21,509 bases of DNA from an uncultured Chloroflexota bacterium (GTDB taxonomy: Bacteria > Chloroflexota > Anaerolineae > B4-G1 > DUEL01): positions 1-21,509 of the forward strand of contig CAKZOY010000321.1 in NCBI GenBank assembly GCA_937138275.1, given 5' to 3'. The notes beneath the pieces were generated by a model. It saw only the letters and a list, made by a program, of their open reading frames with translations, did not search any database and had not been told where the DNA came from. Below, piece by piece: positions 7,811-15,617 of the stretch. Numbering within the stretch: the stretch's first letter is position 1; each line of letters begins with the position of its first letter. Position numbers and translations under genes: made by a program.

Positions 7811-9399
7811 TTACCGGGAAAGTTCGTAGAAGAAGACAACGTGGGGATAAGACGGATTATCCACGTAGCCCCTGATATCGGCCCGCAGCACGTGAGAGTT
7901 GACGATGTCGTAGAAAAAGACCGCGGCGGCATCTTCTATGAGAATCTTTTGAGCCTCCACAAACAAGCGTTCCGCCTCAGCCCGATTGCTACCAGAAAGT
8001 TCGTTGCCCAGGTCAATCAACCGGTCGTACTCAGGGTTGCAGTAGTAACCCAGATTAAAGAGAATTTCTTCCTCGCAGTGGAACATGCTATAGAGGAAGC
8101 TGTAGGGCGATACGTAGTCGGGCCACCAGTACATTACGAAGATGTCCTGGGCCTGCATCGGGTCCGATTTCCCCAGGTCCCACTGGGCCTCCCACGACAT
8201 CCCCTGTACTTCCAGCTCAATGCCCAGTTTGGCCAGTTCGGCCTTCCAGACCTCGCCGACTTTGCGTTCGTCCATATCGCCGGCCACATGGGTCATCACC
8301 AGTTTGAAGCCCCCGTTGGGATAACCCGCCTGGGCCAGCAGTTCCCGCGCCTTATCCAGATTGTAGGTGTACTGGAAGAGTCTGTTGCTGTGCCCCCACA
8401 TTCCTATGGGAACTGGCCCGTAGGACTGCACTGCGTAGCCGGAGAGCACTGTGTTAATGAACTGTTCATAGGGAAAGGCATAGGAAATGGCCTGACGCAC
8501 GAGTTTGTTGTCCAGCGGCGGCTTGCGGACGTTCAGCAGGCCCAGGAGGTTCTGAAAGGAAGGCTGGGTGTAGACCACCACGTCTGGACGCGCATCCAGC
8601 GTGGCCAGATTTTCCCGGGGGATATCATAGGTGACATCCGCGGTGCCCGCTTCTATCATCTGCTGCCGTACAGTTGGGTCCTCCACAATCTCAAAGACGG
8701 CCTTGTGGAACTGACCGGGCTTCCAGCCGCCCCAGTAATCGTCAAAACGGGTAATGACAAGACGACGGCCGCGCTCGTAACTCTCAATCGTGTACGGCCC
8801 GCTCCCGCAGTCATGCCCTTCGTTAAACCACTCACTGGCTCTCTCCCCCTGAGCTTCCACACAAGCGGGGCTGAAGATCCAGGCCCCGTACCCAGAAGCC
8901 GCGATGAGGTCCAGAGGAGCAGGGTATTTGAGGCGGAAGCGAACGGTGTAATCGTCTATCACAATAATCTCTTCTACCGGATCCCAGATGTAAGAGGCCC
9001 CCATACCCATGTTCATTGTACGCTCAATGGAGTACTTGACCGCTTGAGCGTTCATCGTTGTGCCATCGTGGAACTTGACCCCCTTGCGCAGATAGAAGGT
9101 CCATTCCGTGGCATCTTGATTAGATTCCCACCGTTCCGCTAATCCCGGCCGCAGGAGTTGAGGATGTGCTGGAGGGGTATACCAAACAAGAGTCTCGTAG
9201 AGATTAGAGACAACCGCCGAGTCGTTGGAAAAACTGATGCTGGGATCAATATCCGGGAATGAGGTGGGTGAGCATAGACAGCCACATTCTCTTTTGCCGG
9301 AGTTTCCGCCGCGGGAGGGCGACGGCATCCGGCGATGGAGAAGATGAGGCTACTCACGACAAGAACGGCCACGATGAAGAACGGACTTTTCCAACGCAT
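7811..9399 (-). pseudogene. Family 5 (peptide/nickel-type) ABC substrate-binding lipoprotein with an apparent 1-base frameshift
   Basis: The gene begins at ATG 9399-9397 behind GGAGGG at a good spacing and encodes MRWKSPFFIVAVLVVSSLIF then SIAGC, a lipoprotein signal peptide with a lipobox ending at Cys25. After about 46 residues the reading frame breaks. The rest, from SFPDIDPSISFSNDSAVVSN onward, lies in the -1 frame and runs to the stop at 7811. The junction is at about 9261-9270 (plus-strand GAGGTGGGTG). One extra base there would give ...YAHPTSFPDIDPS..., a normal SBP_bac_5 N-terminus, and a 529-residue protein. The body shows YETLV, GLAERWE, and LRKGVKFHDGTTMNAQAVKY (family signature). 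It sits behind the operon promoter and in front of the permeases, so it should deliver substrate to them. A consensus or assembly error, or a recent mutation, can each explain the break. Confidence 0.85.
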
Positions 9400-9444
9400 G
9401 ATTGCCCTCCTATTCTGTGAATGAAAAGGGAAGGTGTTTCTTAA

Positions 9445-9472
9445 ATTATAGAGGCATTCTAAGAGTTGTCAA
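9445..9472 (-). promoter_or_regulatory. Consensus sigma70 promoter of the ABC/DUF917/NicX-like operon
   Basis: On the minus strand TTGACA (9472-9467) and TATAAT (9450-9445) are both perfect hexamers separated by 16 bp. Transcription would begin about 35-40 bases upstream of the binding-protein ATG at 9399. A perfect promoter suggests strong expression unless an operator acts; I saw no clear operator palindrome. The rest of the 9400-9555 gap shows nothing else I can name. Confidence 0.85.
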
Positions 9473-9555
9473 TCCCTAAAGGTAGAACACAAGGCTTTTC
9501 CAATCAAACAGGCCATCGTTCCGCTTGCACGAGATTTGAACCTGAGCCGAGAGAA

Positions 9556-11547
9556 TCAGTCTGTTCCTGCTACCTCATAGAGAACGAAAAGCAACCGGCC
9601 GTCCACTGAAGAGGAAAAATGGGTCGTCGTCCCGCCAGGACAGAGCGCCCGAATTGCATCCAGGTCCGATGCCTTCTCTCCGAGAACAACGAACAGAGCC
9701 CCGCGCGAGCAATCCACCGGTTCCGAATTCTCCTGAGGCACAAAGTCCCGACCGTTGACTTCCCGCAGCCGAAAGGCGATCGCGCCGAAGTCCCAGTACA
9801 TGAAGGGCGGGCCGTCAAAGTAGACAGGCGGGACCTCGGCCCGTCGCTCCAGTTCATCACAGAGGACGTCCGCCACTTCGGCCGTCGGGTTGCCGTAGAC
9901 CCGTCGGGGGGTGTAGTCCCGGAAGTAGAAAACCAGGTTGAAGAGCACGATGGCTGTCAACAGCACTCCAGAGAGCGCCCAGGAAAGATACCCCTTCCCG
10001 TCCTCCGCCAGACGCGAGAATGCCCAAAGCGTCTCCGTGAGGCCCAGGGCGACCAGTATGGCGACAGCCGGGATAATCCCCACCCCCCGCTGGGATGCCG
10101 GCGGGTTCTCCGTCAGCGTCCATCCCAGGATCACAAAGGCCCCGAACCACAAGAGCAACAGCCCCCCGACCGTCTGCTGCGCGCGCCGGAAGGCGACCGT
10201 CAGTCCAAAAATAAAGAAAACGCCGGAGATGGGGTCCAGATAGGGGATACCCGGACGATACCAGAAGGTGGGGTCGGGGGTGACGTTGAAAGCGGAAACG
10301 GATTTCCAGAACTGCTCCAGCAACAGGGAGGTGGCACTGCGGCCGGTCAGGGCCATCTCGTTCCGAAGCCATTCAGAGGCGAAGATGCTGACCTGGTTGT
10401 AGCGGGATAGAAAGTCCACCGGATGGGCGATGTAATAAAGAGCCAGGGGCCAGACGGTCAGGATGGCCCCCAGAATCAGTATCGCCAGCCCGCGCCCGTG
10501 GCGGGAAAGGAATCCCGGTTCGGTCAGCGCGCGCCCGATCAGATACAGGGCCACCACGACCGTCATCAGGCGGGCCCCGAAATAGGTATACCAGGAGAGC
10601 CCCAGGGCCACGCCCGCCAGCGCCAGAAGGAACAGGTTCCGGCGAGACGGCGTGTCCTCCCCACCCTCTTTGGTTTTCAGCCCGCGCAGGAGGAGAAAGA
10701 GAATCAGCGGGCCGAACAGGGCGTCGGCGATCTGGTTGGAGGCCAGGCGGCTGAAGTGGATCGCGTAGTGGCCGAAGGCGACGAGAACCGCCGCCCCCCA
10801 CGCCACCCATCGCCCGGCCAGTTCCCGCGCCAGCAGGCAGGTCGCCAGGACGGCCGCCGTGCCCGCCAGGGCGGAGAGCATCCGCGCCCCAGCGACGGTG
10901 GAGCCGAAGAGTCGCATCCCCAGCCCGGCGACCAGGAAGGACATCTTCGGGACGCTGTACCAGCCGGTGGCAAAGGGGTTGCCCAGAGGCGGGCCCAGCA
11001 GGCGCAGGGCCTCCAGCGCCTGGGTGCCCTCGTCGCCGCCGAAGTTGGCGGGAACTTCGCCCAGGGCAACCGCACGGGCCAGGAAGGCCGCCAGGAGAAG
11101 GACAGCCATCGCCAGCGCGGCAAGGGGGTTGCGGACGATGGCCGACCACCAAGCGCGCGGGGAGAAGGTCAGGCGGGGGGCCAGCGCCAGCAGAAAGAGA
11201 AATAGCCCCAGCACCCAGGCGCTGAGGTAGGAGGTGAAGTCCGACTCGGGGGTTGCCCGGCGGGCCCCCACTCCGGCCACTAGGACCAGCAACACGCTCA
11301 GCGCCAGAAGGGCGGTTCGGAGAGGGTCGGCGGTGATAAAAGCGAATTTGCGCTGCCGGGGGAGTGGGGTGGCAGCGGGCTCGGTGTACCGCAGGGCCAC
11401 CGCCCAGAGCAGCGCGCCCAGGGCGCAGAAAATGACGCCGTCCCAGACGTAGCGGGGCAGCCAGAGGAAGTAGGCCTGGCCCAGCAGGACCAGCGCCAGG
11501 CCTGCCCCCAAAAGCCACATTGCCAGATGCCGCTCCCGTTCACTCAA
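9556..11547 (-). CDS. GT-C fold multi-span membrane glycosyltransferase (GT39/PMT-like)
   Basis: 663 residues with about a dozen hydrophobic helices. After TM segments at roughly 9-28, 36-52, 78-96, 108-124 and 142-161 comes VPANFGGDEGTQALEA, whose Asp172-Glu173 pair in the first large outer loop is the likely catalytic acid of a PMT-type enzyme. Later hydrophobic blocks include ILFLLLRG, GLAILILGAILTVWPLALYY and VGGLLLLWFGAFVILGW. The last ~110 residues form a soluble domain (YFDGPPFMYWDFGAIAFRLR). It likely uses a polyprenyl-phosphate sugar; the acceptor is unknown. The start is uncertain: TTG at 11547 overlaps the methyltransferase end by 8 bases, while an ATG at 11520 (residue 10) is an alternative. 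Together with the methyltransferase it may build a surface glycan or glycolipid. Confidence 0.88.
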   Translation of the reverse strand: MSERERHLAMWLLGAGLALVLLGQAYFLWLPRYVWDGVIFCALGALLWAVALRYTEPAATPLPRQRKFAFITADPLRTALLALSVLLVLVAGVGARRATPESDFTSYLSAWVLGLFLFLLALAPRLTFSPRAWWSAIVRNPLAALAMAVLLLAAFLARAVALGEVPANFGGDEGTQALEALRLLGPPLGNPFATGWYSVPKMSFLVAGLGMRLFGSTVAGARMLSALAGTAAVLATCLLARELAGRWVAWGAAVLVAFGHYAIHFSRLASNQIADALFGPLILFLLLRGLKTKEGGEDTPSRRNLFLLALAGVALGLSWYTYFGARLMTVVVALYLIGRALTEPGFLSRHGRGLAILILGAILTVWPLALYYIAHPVDFLSRYNQVSIFASEWLRNEMALTGRSATSLLLEQFWKSVSAFNVTPDPTFWYRPGIPYLDPISGVFFIFGLTVAFRRAQQTVGGLLLLWFGAFVILGWTLTENPPASQRGVGIIPAVAILVALGLTETLWAFSRLAEDGKGYLSWALSGVLLTAIVLFNLVFYFRDYTPRRVYGNPTAEVADVLCDELERRAEVPPVYFDGPPFMYWDFGAIAFRLREVNGRDFVPQENSEPVDCSRGALFVVLGEKASDLDAIRALCPGGTTTHFSSSVDGRLLFVLYEVAGTD

Positions 11548-12325
11548 CGGTCGCCACCATAAAGAGACAGATTCCCTCCCGGGGGGTCTCGTCGTAAAAG
11601 GGACGGATCGCCCGCTCCGTCAGCCAGAGGTTGGCCCGGGAGGGCCAGATGATCCAACGGTCGGTCAGTTTTTTCGCCACCAGCGCGGGGAGGCCGAAGT
11701 AATGACCCCACTCCACCGCCGCCAGCGCCCTACGGGAAAGGTAGGGCCGCCACTGGAGCAGATGAAGCCCCGCCGCGGCCAGACGCTTCCGCCAGCCTTC
11801 CGGGTCGTCGTAGTAGTAATGACGACTGATCCGGTCAAAGAACCGCCGGTACCGGTCTCCCAGGAGCCGAAGCCCCACCCGATCCAGCGCCCGCCCGATG
11901 GAAAGGGAGGGGAGAAAATCGGGGCCGGGGACGGTGAAGTAGAAATACCCCCCCGGACGCAGGACCCGGGCAACTTCTTTCAGGACGGGCCCCACATCGG
12001 GGATGTGCTCCAGGACGCAATTGCTGACCACCGTGCCAAACGCGCGGTCCGGAAAGGGGAGGGAGCGCCCGTCGGCCTGAAGCAGGAGGCGGTAGGCGTT
12101 CCGGCGAACGGCCTCCCGCAAGGGCCCCTTCTGAGGGTCCAACCCCACATCCGGAGGGCGCGGCAGGGCCACTGCGCCGAAGTGACCGTCCCCACACCCC
12201 AGGTCCAGGACGGGCGGAGAGAACGGCAGGAGGGCGTACAGGCGGGCCTCCGTCGCCCGCAGGAGGGCCCGGAAGGCGGGGACGTCCCGAAGGTGGCGCC
12301 AGAGGAGGTCGGAGGAGCGGTCCAA
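11540..12325 (-). CDS. Class I SAM-dependent methyltransferase
   Basis: 261 residues. Motif I VLDLGCGDGHFG (39-50), an acidic position in GLDPQKG, LPFPDRAFGTVVSNCVLEHI (motifs II/III region), and LKEVARVLRPGGYFYFTVPG (post-III) define a Methyltransf_11-type Rossmann enzyme. The C-terminal ~100 residues (DRISRHYYYDDPEGWRKRL) would bind the acceptor. The start is TTG (12325-12323), with GGAGGT about 10 bases upstream. It sits one codon after the TAG stop of the YdjM-like gene and in the same frame. It overlaps the glycosyltransferase gene, so modification of a glycan or lipid precursor is a fair guess. Confidence 0.88.
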   Translation of the reverse strand: MDRSSDLLWRHLRDVPAFRALLRATEARLYALLPFSPPVLDLGCGDGHFGAVALPRPPDVGLDPQKGPLREAVRRNAYRLLLQADGRSLPFPDRAFGTVVSNCVLEHIPDVGPVLKEVARVLRPGGYFYFTVPGPDFLPSLSIGRALDRVGLRLLGDRYRRFFDRISRHYYYDDPEGWRKRLAAAGLHLLQWRPYLSRRALAAVEWGHYFGLPALVAKKLTDRWIIWPSRANLWLTERAIRPFYDETPREGICLFMVATVE

Positions 12326-12328
12326 GAC

Positions 12329-13369
12329 CTATCCGACCTCCGTCTCCTCCGCCTCGCTGAGGATATCCCGCTGGCGGAGGAATTCGCGCGGGCGGGGGCG
12401 GGCCCGGCGACGCTGCCGGACGTAGAAACCGCCCAGGACGATCAGGGGAAGGCCCATCGCCAGGAGGGGGAAAAGGATCGGGTGCAGGCGGGGGGCCGCG
12501 GAGAAGCGGTCCAGGTTGAAGAGAATCACCGTCAGCGCCAGCCAGACGGTCAGGAAGTTCGGGATAGCATCCCCGGAACGCACCAGGCGCAGGCCCGACA
12601 CCCGCTGGCGGGTGAAAGGGTAGAAAAGATTGCTCCCCATAAAGCCCAACTGGTCTTCCAGGATGTGCCCGGCGAAGCCCAATCCGGTGACCAGCCCGAC
12701 CCAGAGCGGGAGACGGCTGATCCCTCCTCCACCGAGGGCCTCTATCAGGGCCGTCACCCCGGCTGCGCCCAGCCCCAGCAGCGCGGCCAGAGGAAGGCTA
12801 TGAGACCAGCGACGGTGCCAGTCCAGAAAATGAACCCGCACCTGGTCCCCCTCCCGCTCAAACCGGAAAGACGGGCCGCTGAAGATGTCCACCCGATACT
12901 CCTGGTCGTACGTTTCCATCAGGGGGAATCCCAGGGGGATCCGCACCTCCGGAGCATCGGGAGGTTCGGAGCCAGGGAAAGGCGCCTGACCGGTATTGAC
13001 CACCGGCCCGATACGGACGGCGATTTCGCCCCGCGCGGGGTCAAAGCGGACGATGTACTGCCGCCAGAGGTCGGCGCCCAGGCGGATGGTGTGGAGCATC
13101 ACATTCTGGGACTGGCCCGTTTCGTAGGCCCGCCGCATAGCCCCCGCCAGTTCTTCGGCAATGCGGCGGGGATCGGGCTGCGGGCCGGGGTCTATCTCCA
13201 GGTCGTAGCGCTCAAAGTAGCGGGCGAATTTGAAGTCCAGGGTGTCCGGCAGGATGCCCGCCACACCGCCCAGGACGGGCAGGAGTGACCCGTCGGCCGC
13301 TTGGCGCACCACCTCCGGGAAGAAGGTGGCAATGGCGACGCCGGTGAGGAAGTGGGTGATGCCTTTCAT
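12329..13369 (-). CDS. YdjM-like membrane-bound metal-dependent hydrolase with an internal insert
   Basis: 346 residues. The N-terminus MKGITHFLTGVAIATFFPEV and GGVAGILPDTLDFKFARYF (PD at 41-42, Asp45), then WHRRWSHSL (His185, His190) and GHILEDQLGFMGSN (His235, Asp239), match the metal-binding pattern of the YdjM (LexA-regulated inner-membrane hydrolase) family. Hydrophobic helices lie at about 192-210, 220-238, 275-290 and 300-320. About 125 hydrophilic residues between the PD-x-x-D and the WHRRWSHS motifs are longer than I expect for the family and may be an added domain. The substrate is unknown. No Shine-Dalgarno precedes the ATG; instead the leader holds short direct repeats (13371-13417). 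Confidence 0.78.
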   Translation of the reverse strand: MKGITHFLTGVAIATFFPEVVRQAADGSLLPVLGGVAGILPDTLDFKFARYFERYDLEIDPGPQPDPRRIAEELAGAMRRAYETGQSQNVMLHTIRLGADLWRQYIVRFDPARGEIAVRIGPVVNTGQAPFPGSEPPDAPEVRIPLGFPLMETYDQEYRVDIFSGPSFRFEREGDQVRVHFLDWHRRWSHSLPLAALLGLGAAGVTALIEALGGGGISRLPLWVGLVTGLGFAGHILEDQLGFMGSNLFYPFTRQRVSGLRLVRSGDAIPNFLTVWLALTVILFNLDRFSAAPRLHPILFPLLAMGLPLIVLGGFYVRQRRRARPRPREFLRQRDILSEAEETEVG

Positions 13370-13370
13370 G

Positions 13371-13417
13371 GGAGAAAGTAGACAAGGGAAAAGTAGACAA
13401 GGTTAAAGGATAAAAGG
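13371..13417. repeat. Short direct repeats with ~7-bp periodicity
   Basis: AAGTAGACAAGG appears twice 15 bases apart, followed by degenerate AAGGTTA, AAGGATA and AAAGGGA units. The array fills the gap between the cupin stop and the YdjM-like start, replacing the expected ribosome-binding site of the latter. Its 7-base rhythm resembles the arrays at 20704-20738 and 21482-21509. Confidence 0.5.
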
Positions 13418-13425
13418 GAACTGAG

Positions 13426-13743
13426 TTATTCGGCGAACATGTCGCGGGATTTGAACATCAGGACAAGGGCGCCGGATTCGGAGCGGGAACGATGGCGCTC
13501 TCCGGCCCGCACCACCAGGCCCTCCCCAGCCTTCAGGGTGACCGTAGGACCCTCGGCATAATCTATGGCAATCTCCCCCTCCAGCACCAGATACATCTCA
13601 TCCTTCGCGTGCTGGTGGTAGAGGTATGTGCCTTCCATCCGGGTAAGGTACGCGCAGTAATCGTCCACCTGCCCCAGCACCAGATGCTGGAACGGTTCTC
13701 TCAGCCGGGAAGCGAGTTGAGCAATGCTCTGTTTCGGTTCCAT
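13426..13743 (-). CDS. Small single-domain cupin
   Basis: 105 residues. Cupin motif 1 is seen as YLYHQHAKDEMYLVLEGEI, giving His43, His45 and Glu49 as metal ligands, and motif 2 as LKAGEGLVVRAGERHRS, with His84 as the fourth ligand. GGGGG lies 5-6 bases before the ATG. The gene begins 10 bp after the AAA+ ATPase stop, so the two are co-transcribed. Single-domain cupins of this size act as sugar or amino-acid isomerases, oxygenases or ligand sensors; nothing here decides among them. Confidence 0.88.
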   Translation of the reverse strand: MEPKQSIAQLASRLREPFQHLVLGQVDDYCAYLTRMEGTYLYHQHAKDEMYLVLEGEIAIDYAEGPTVTLKAGEGLVVRAGERHRSRSESGALVLMFKSRDMFAE

Positions 13744-13753
13744 GGCTGCCCCC

Positions 13754-15046
13754 TTACAATTCTACGAAATATGCCGATGCGGCACGGTCTATCAGTTCCG
13801 GAGAGAGTGTGGGAGGGACGTTCAGATAGCGGGCGATGTCGCAGAGTTGCTCCACCAGGTCGCGCGGATGGCAGGCCCGCAACGGGCGCTTGGGCTTAAT
13901 GTAGTGCTCCTGGAGCAGGTAGGCCAGCCCCCGGTCGTCATATTGCACTCCCTTGGCCTGACAGACGCGGCGGAAAATCTCCCGATATTCGTCAAAAGTG
14001 GGGTTCTTGATCTCAATTTTGTGCCGGATACGGCGCAGGAACGCCTCGTCCACCAGGTCTTTGGGGGCCAGGTTGGTAGCAAAGACGATGAGCACATCAA
14101 AGGGCACCTCAATTTTGCGACCGGTGTGCAGGGTCAGGAAGTCCACCCGTTTTTCCAGCGGAACGATCCAGCGGTTCAGAAGGTCGCGCGGGCGCACCTG
14201 CTGCCGTCCGAAGTCGTCAATGATGAGCACCCCACCGTTGGCCTTCATCTGGAAGGGGGCCTCGTAGTACTTGTTGGTCTCATCGTAGACCAGGTCCAGC
14301 GTCTCCAGCGTCAGTTCGCCGCCAACGGTGATTACCGGACGGCGAATGTAGACCCAGCGAGGGTCCACATTCCGCCCGGCAGCGGGCGCTTCAGCCAGCA
14401 CATGGTTGACCGAGTCAAAGACTTTGATGACCTGCCCATCCACCTCCACAGCATGCGGGACATAGATGTTCCCACCCATAATCATCTTGCCGATCGCCTC
14501 GGCGATGACCGTCTTGCCGTTACCTGGTGGGCCGAAGAGGAAGATGGACTTGCCGGAGTTGACCGCTGGTCCCAATTGGGCAAAGGTCTCTTCGTTGATG
14601 ACAAGGTGGGACAAGGCCTGGCGCATAGTGCGCTGGTGGACGGCGATCTGCCCCAGGGATTGCTTGCGGATGGCGTCGTTGTAAACAGTTAGAGGCACCG
14701 GGGCCGGGCCGGCGTAATGGCTGCGGTCCAACGCCTCGCGGGCCATCAGGCGGCCCTTGTCGGAGATGGCATACTGATAGGCCGACTCGGCGAATCCTCC
14801 CGCTCCCCGAACCTCGCACAGTTTCTCCCGTTTCAGGAACTCCAGAACCTGGTCCACGATCCCGGCATAGGGGAGTTTCATCCGTTCGGCCAGTTCGTAG
14901 CCAGAGAGAAACCCCTCAAAGTACATCACCTTGAGGGCCAGGTCAATCAGGAAGCCCAGATTCAACCCCGTCTCTTCTACGGAGCGCGGCGCGCGGGGCA
15001 CAAACGCGGTCGGTGTAACCGTCTCGCTTGCAGGTGCTTGAGCCAT
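13754..15046 (-). CDS. AAA+ ATPase with N-terminal winged-helix-like region
   Basis: 430 residues. After a Pro/Thr-rich tail, residues 28-105 (LALKVMYFEGFLSGYELAER, then YAISDKGRLMARE) look like a winged-helix module. The ATPase core has Walker A GPPGNGKT (172-179), Walker B VLIIDDFG (273-280), sensor 1 in VFATN (Asn325), a likely arginine finger in FLRRIRHK (338-340) and a C-terminal lid with a sensor-2-like HPRDLVEQL. This is a MoxR/ComM-like remodelling or chaperone ATPase of unknown partner. No VWA or other MoxR partner lies beside it; the cupin follows. AGGAGG sits 5 bases before the ATG, and a promoter is at 15102-15130. Confidence 0.85.
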   Translation of the reverse strand: MAQAPASETVTPTAFVPRAPRSVEETGLNLGFLIDLALKVMYFEGFLSGYELAERMKLPYAGIVDQVLEFLKREKLCEVRGAGGFAESAYQYAISDKGRLMAREALDRSHYAGPAPVPLTVYNDAIRKQSLGQIAVHQRTMRQALSHLVINEETFAQLGPAVNSGKSIFLFGPPGNGKTVIAEAIGKMIMGGNIYVPHAVEVDGQVIKVFDSVNHVLAEAPAAGRNVDPRWVYIRRPVITVGGELTLETLDLVYDETNKYYEAPFQMKANGGVLIIDDFGRQQVRPRDLLNRWIVPLEKRVDFLTLHTGRKIEVPFDVLIVFATNLAPKDLVDEAFLRRIRHKIEIKNPTFDEYREIFRRVCQAKGVQYDDRGLAYLLQEHYIKPKRPLRACHPRDLVEQLCDIARYLNVPPTLSPELIDRAASAYFVEL

Positions 15047-15101
15047 TCTATCCTCCTCGCCGAGAACATGTTTGCAGAGGCGGGGCGTTGATGGCAGATA
15101 A

Positions 15102-15130
15102 ATTTTAGCACCACTTGTTACTTTTCACAA
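15102..15130 (-). promoter_or_regulatory. Promoter of the AAA+ ATPase-cupin transcript
   Basis: On the minus strand TTGTGA (15130-15125), a 17-bp spacer, and TAAAAT (15107-15102) preceded by TG one base upstream (extended -10). It lies about 55 bases before the ATG at 15046 and probably drives the ATPase and cupin, perhaps also the YdjM-like, methyltransferase and glycosyltransferase genes, which lack a clear promoter of their own. Confidence 0.6.
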
Positions 15131-15174
15131 CCGCGCTGCGGAACGGGGGGTAATACCCCCTCATCCCCCCAGCC

Positions 15175-15204
15175 CCCTTCTCCCCCGCAAGCGGGGGAGA
15201 AGGG
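15175..15204. repeat. Perfect 14-bp GC-rich hairpin
   Basis: CCCTTCTCCCCCGC (15175-15188) is exactly complementary to 15191-15204 with a 2-base gap, so in RNA the innermost pair opens. It starts the cluster of foldbacks in the 15047-15772 intergenic region and directly precedes the hairpin at 15219-15259. Confidence 0.8.
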
Positions 15205-15218
15205 AGAGAAAGATTTTT

Positions 15219-15259
15219 GGTTTTGGCGCTGGCGGCCTTCGGCCGCCAGCGCCAAAACC
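15219..15259. repeat. Perfect 19-bp-arm foldback hairpin with TTC loop
   Basis: The left arm 15219-15237 is exactly complementary to 15241-15259 around TTC. The layout (T/A-rich shoulder, GGCGGC-like core, TTC) matches the hairpin at 1376-1420 although the arm sequence differs (GGTTTTGGCGCT here, GATTTTTTGATT there). The structure is kept while the bases change on both arms. Confidence 0.85.
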
Positions 15260-15333
15260 CCTACAAAAAACTCCCCTCCCCCCGTGCGGCGAATACTGCA
15301 ACGGGGAATAAAACTGAAATGCACCCCGGAACA

Positions 15334-15428
15334 TTGCGCAACAAATCCTTTTTGGGGAGTGAAGCGCTCACAAATATATAGGGTTTTTGCGGGCAATTCG
15401 CCGCCCGCAAACCCCAATTTCTCTCCCT
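15334..15428 (+). repeat. Diverged copy A of the intergenic foldback repeat
   Basis: It starts GCGCAACAAATCCTTTTTGG then GGAG, close to the start of copy B (GTGCAGCAAATCCTTTTCGG then GGAG). Its middle forms an imperfect hairpin, GGGTTTTTGCGGGC (15381-15394) against GCCCGCAAACCCC (15403-15415). It ends where copy B begins, so the two form a tandem pair. Confidence 0.6.
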
Positions 15429-15567
15429 GGGCTTGTGCAGCAAATCCTTTTCGGGGAGCAGCGTGCCCGTGAAAAGGGGGAAAGTGGGGTTTTTTGGGGC
15501 GGCTTCGCCGCCCCCAAAAACCCCACACCCCACCCCTTTCCCATACAGGGCGAATTGCTGCGCAAGC
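15429..15567 (+). repeat. Copy B of a ~140-bp repeat with terminal inverted repeats
   Basis: The left end GGCTTGTGCAGCAAATC (15430-15446) is a near-match to the reverse complement of the right end (about 15549-15567, GATTCGCC-like, ending CTGCGCAAGCC), 15 of 17 identical. The centre is a long hairpin 15485-15503/15507-15525 with loop TTC. Copy C at 20168-20308 matches it along nearly its whole length in the same orientation, including CCCCACACCCCACCC and ACAGGGCGAATT. It has no coding capacity; it looks like a MITE- or REP-like element. It ends 16 bp before the -35 box of the Mn riboswitch promoter. Confidence 0.75.
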
Positions 15568-15582
15568 CTCCCTTGGGGCAAC

Positions 15583-15611
15583 TTGACAAAAATGCGGTAA
15601 TCAGGTATCAT
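15583..15611 (+). promoter_or_regulatory. Promoter of the manganese riboswitch transcript
   Basis: TTGACA (15583-15588), a 17-bp spacer and TATCAT (15606-15611). Transcription would begin at about 15617-15620, right at the 5' edge of the riboswitch aptamer, which supports both calls. Confidence 0.8.
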
Positions 15612-15617
15612 CCCCCA

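Noticed and set aside
7841..9142. 433-codon plus-strand open frame
   Set aside because: Antisense to the substrate-binding protein gene; no motif, and the minus strand carries the family 5 signature.
11702..13288. 528-codon plus-strand open frame
   Set aside because: Antisense to the methyltransferase and YdjM-like genes, which have clear motifs; the translation is rich in Pro/Gln/Arg/Gly with no recognisable fold.
15334..15567. Possible CRISPR array from tandem similar units
   Set aside because: Only two diverged units of ~95-140 bp with internal hairpins; no short regular repeats and spacers and no cas genes.
15118..15611. Minus-strand open frames in the intergenic repeats
   Set aside because: They translate repeat copies A and B and a hairpin; the repeated peptide KGF(A/V)AQ comes from the DNA repeat, not from selection on a protein.
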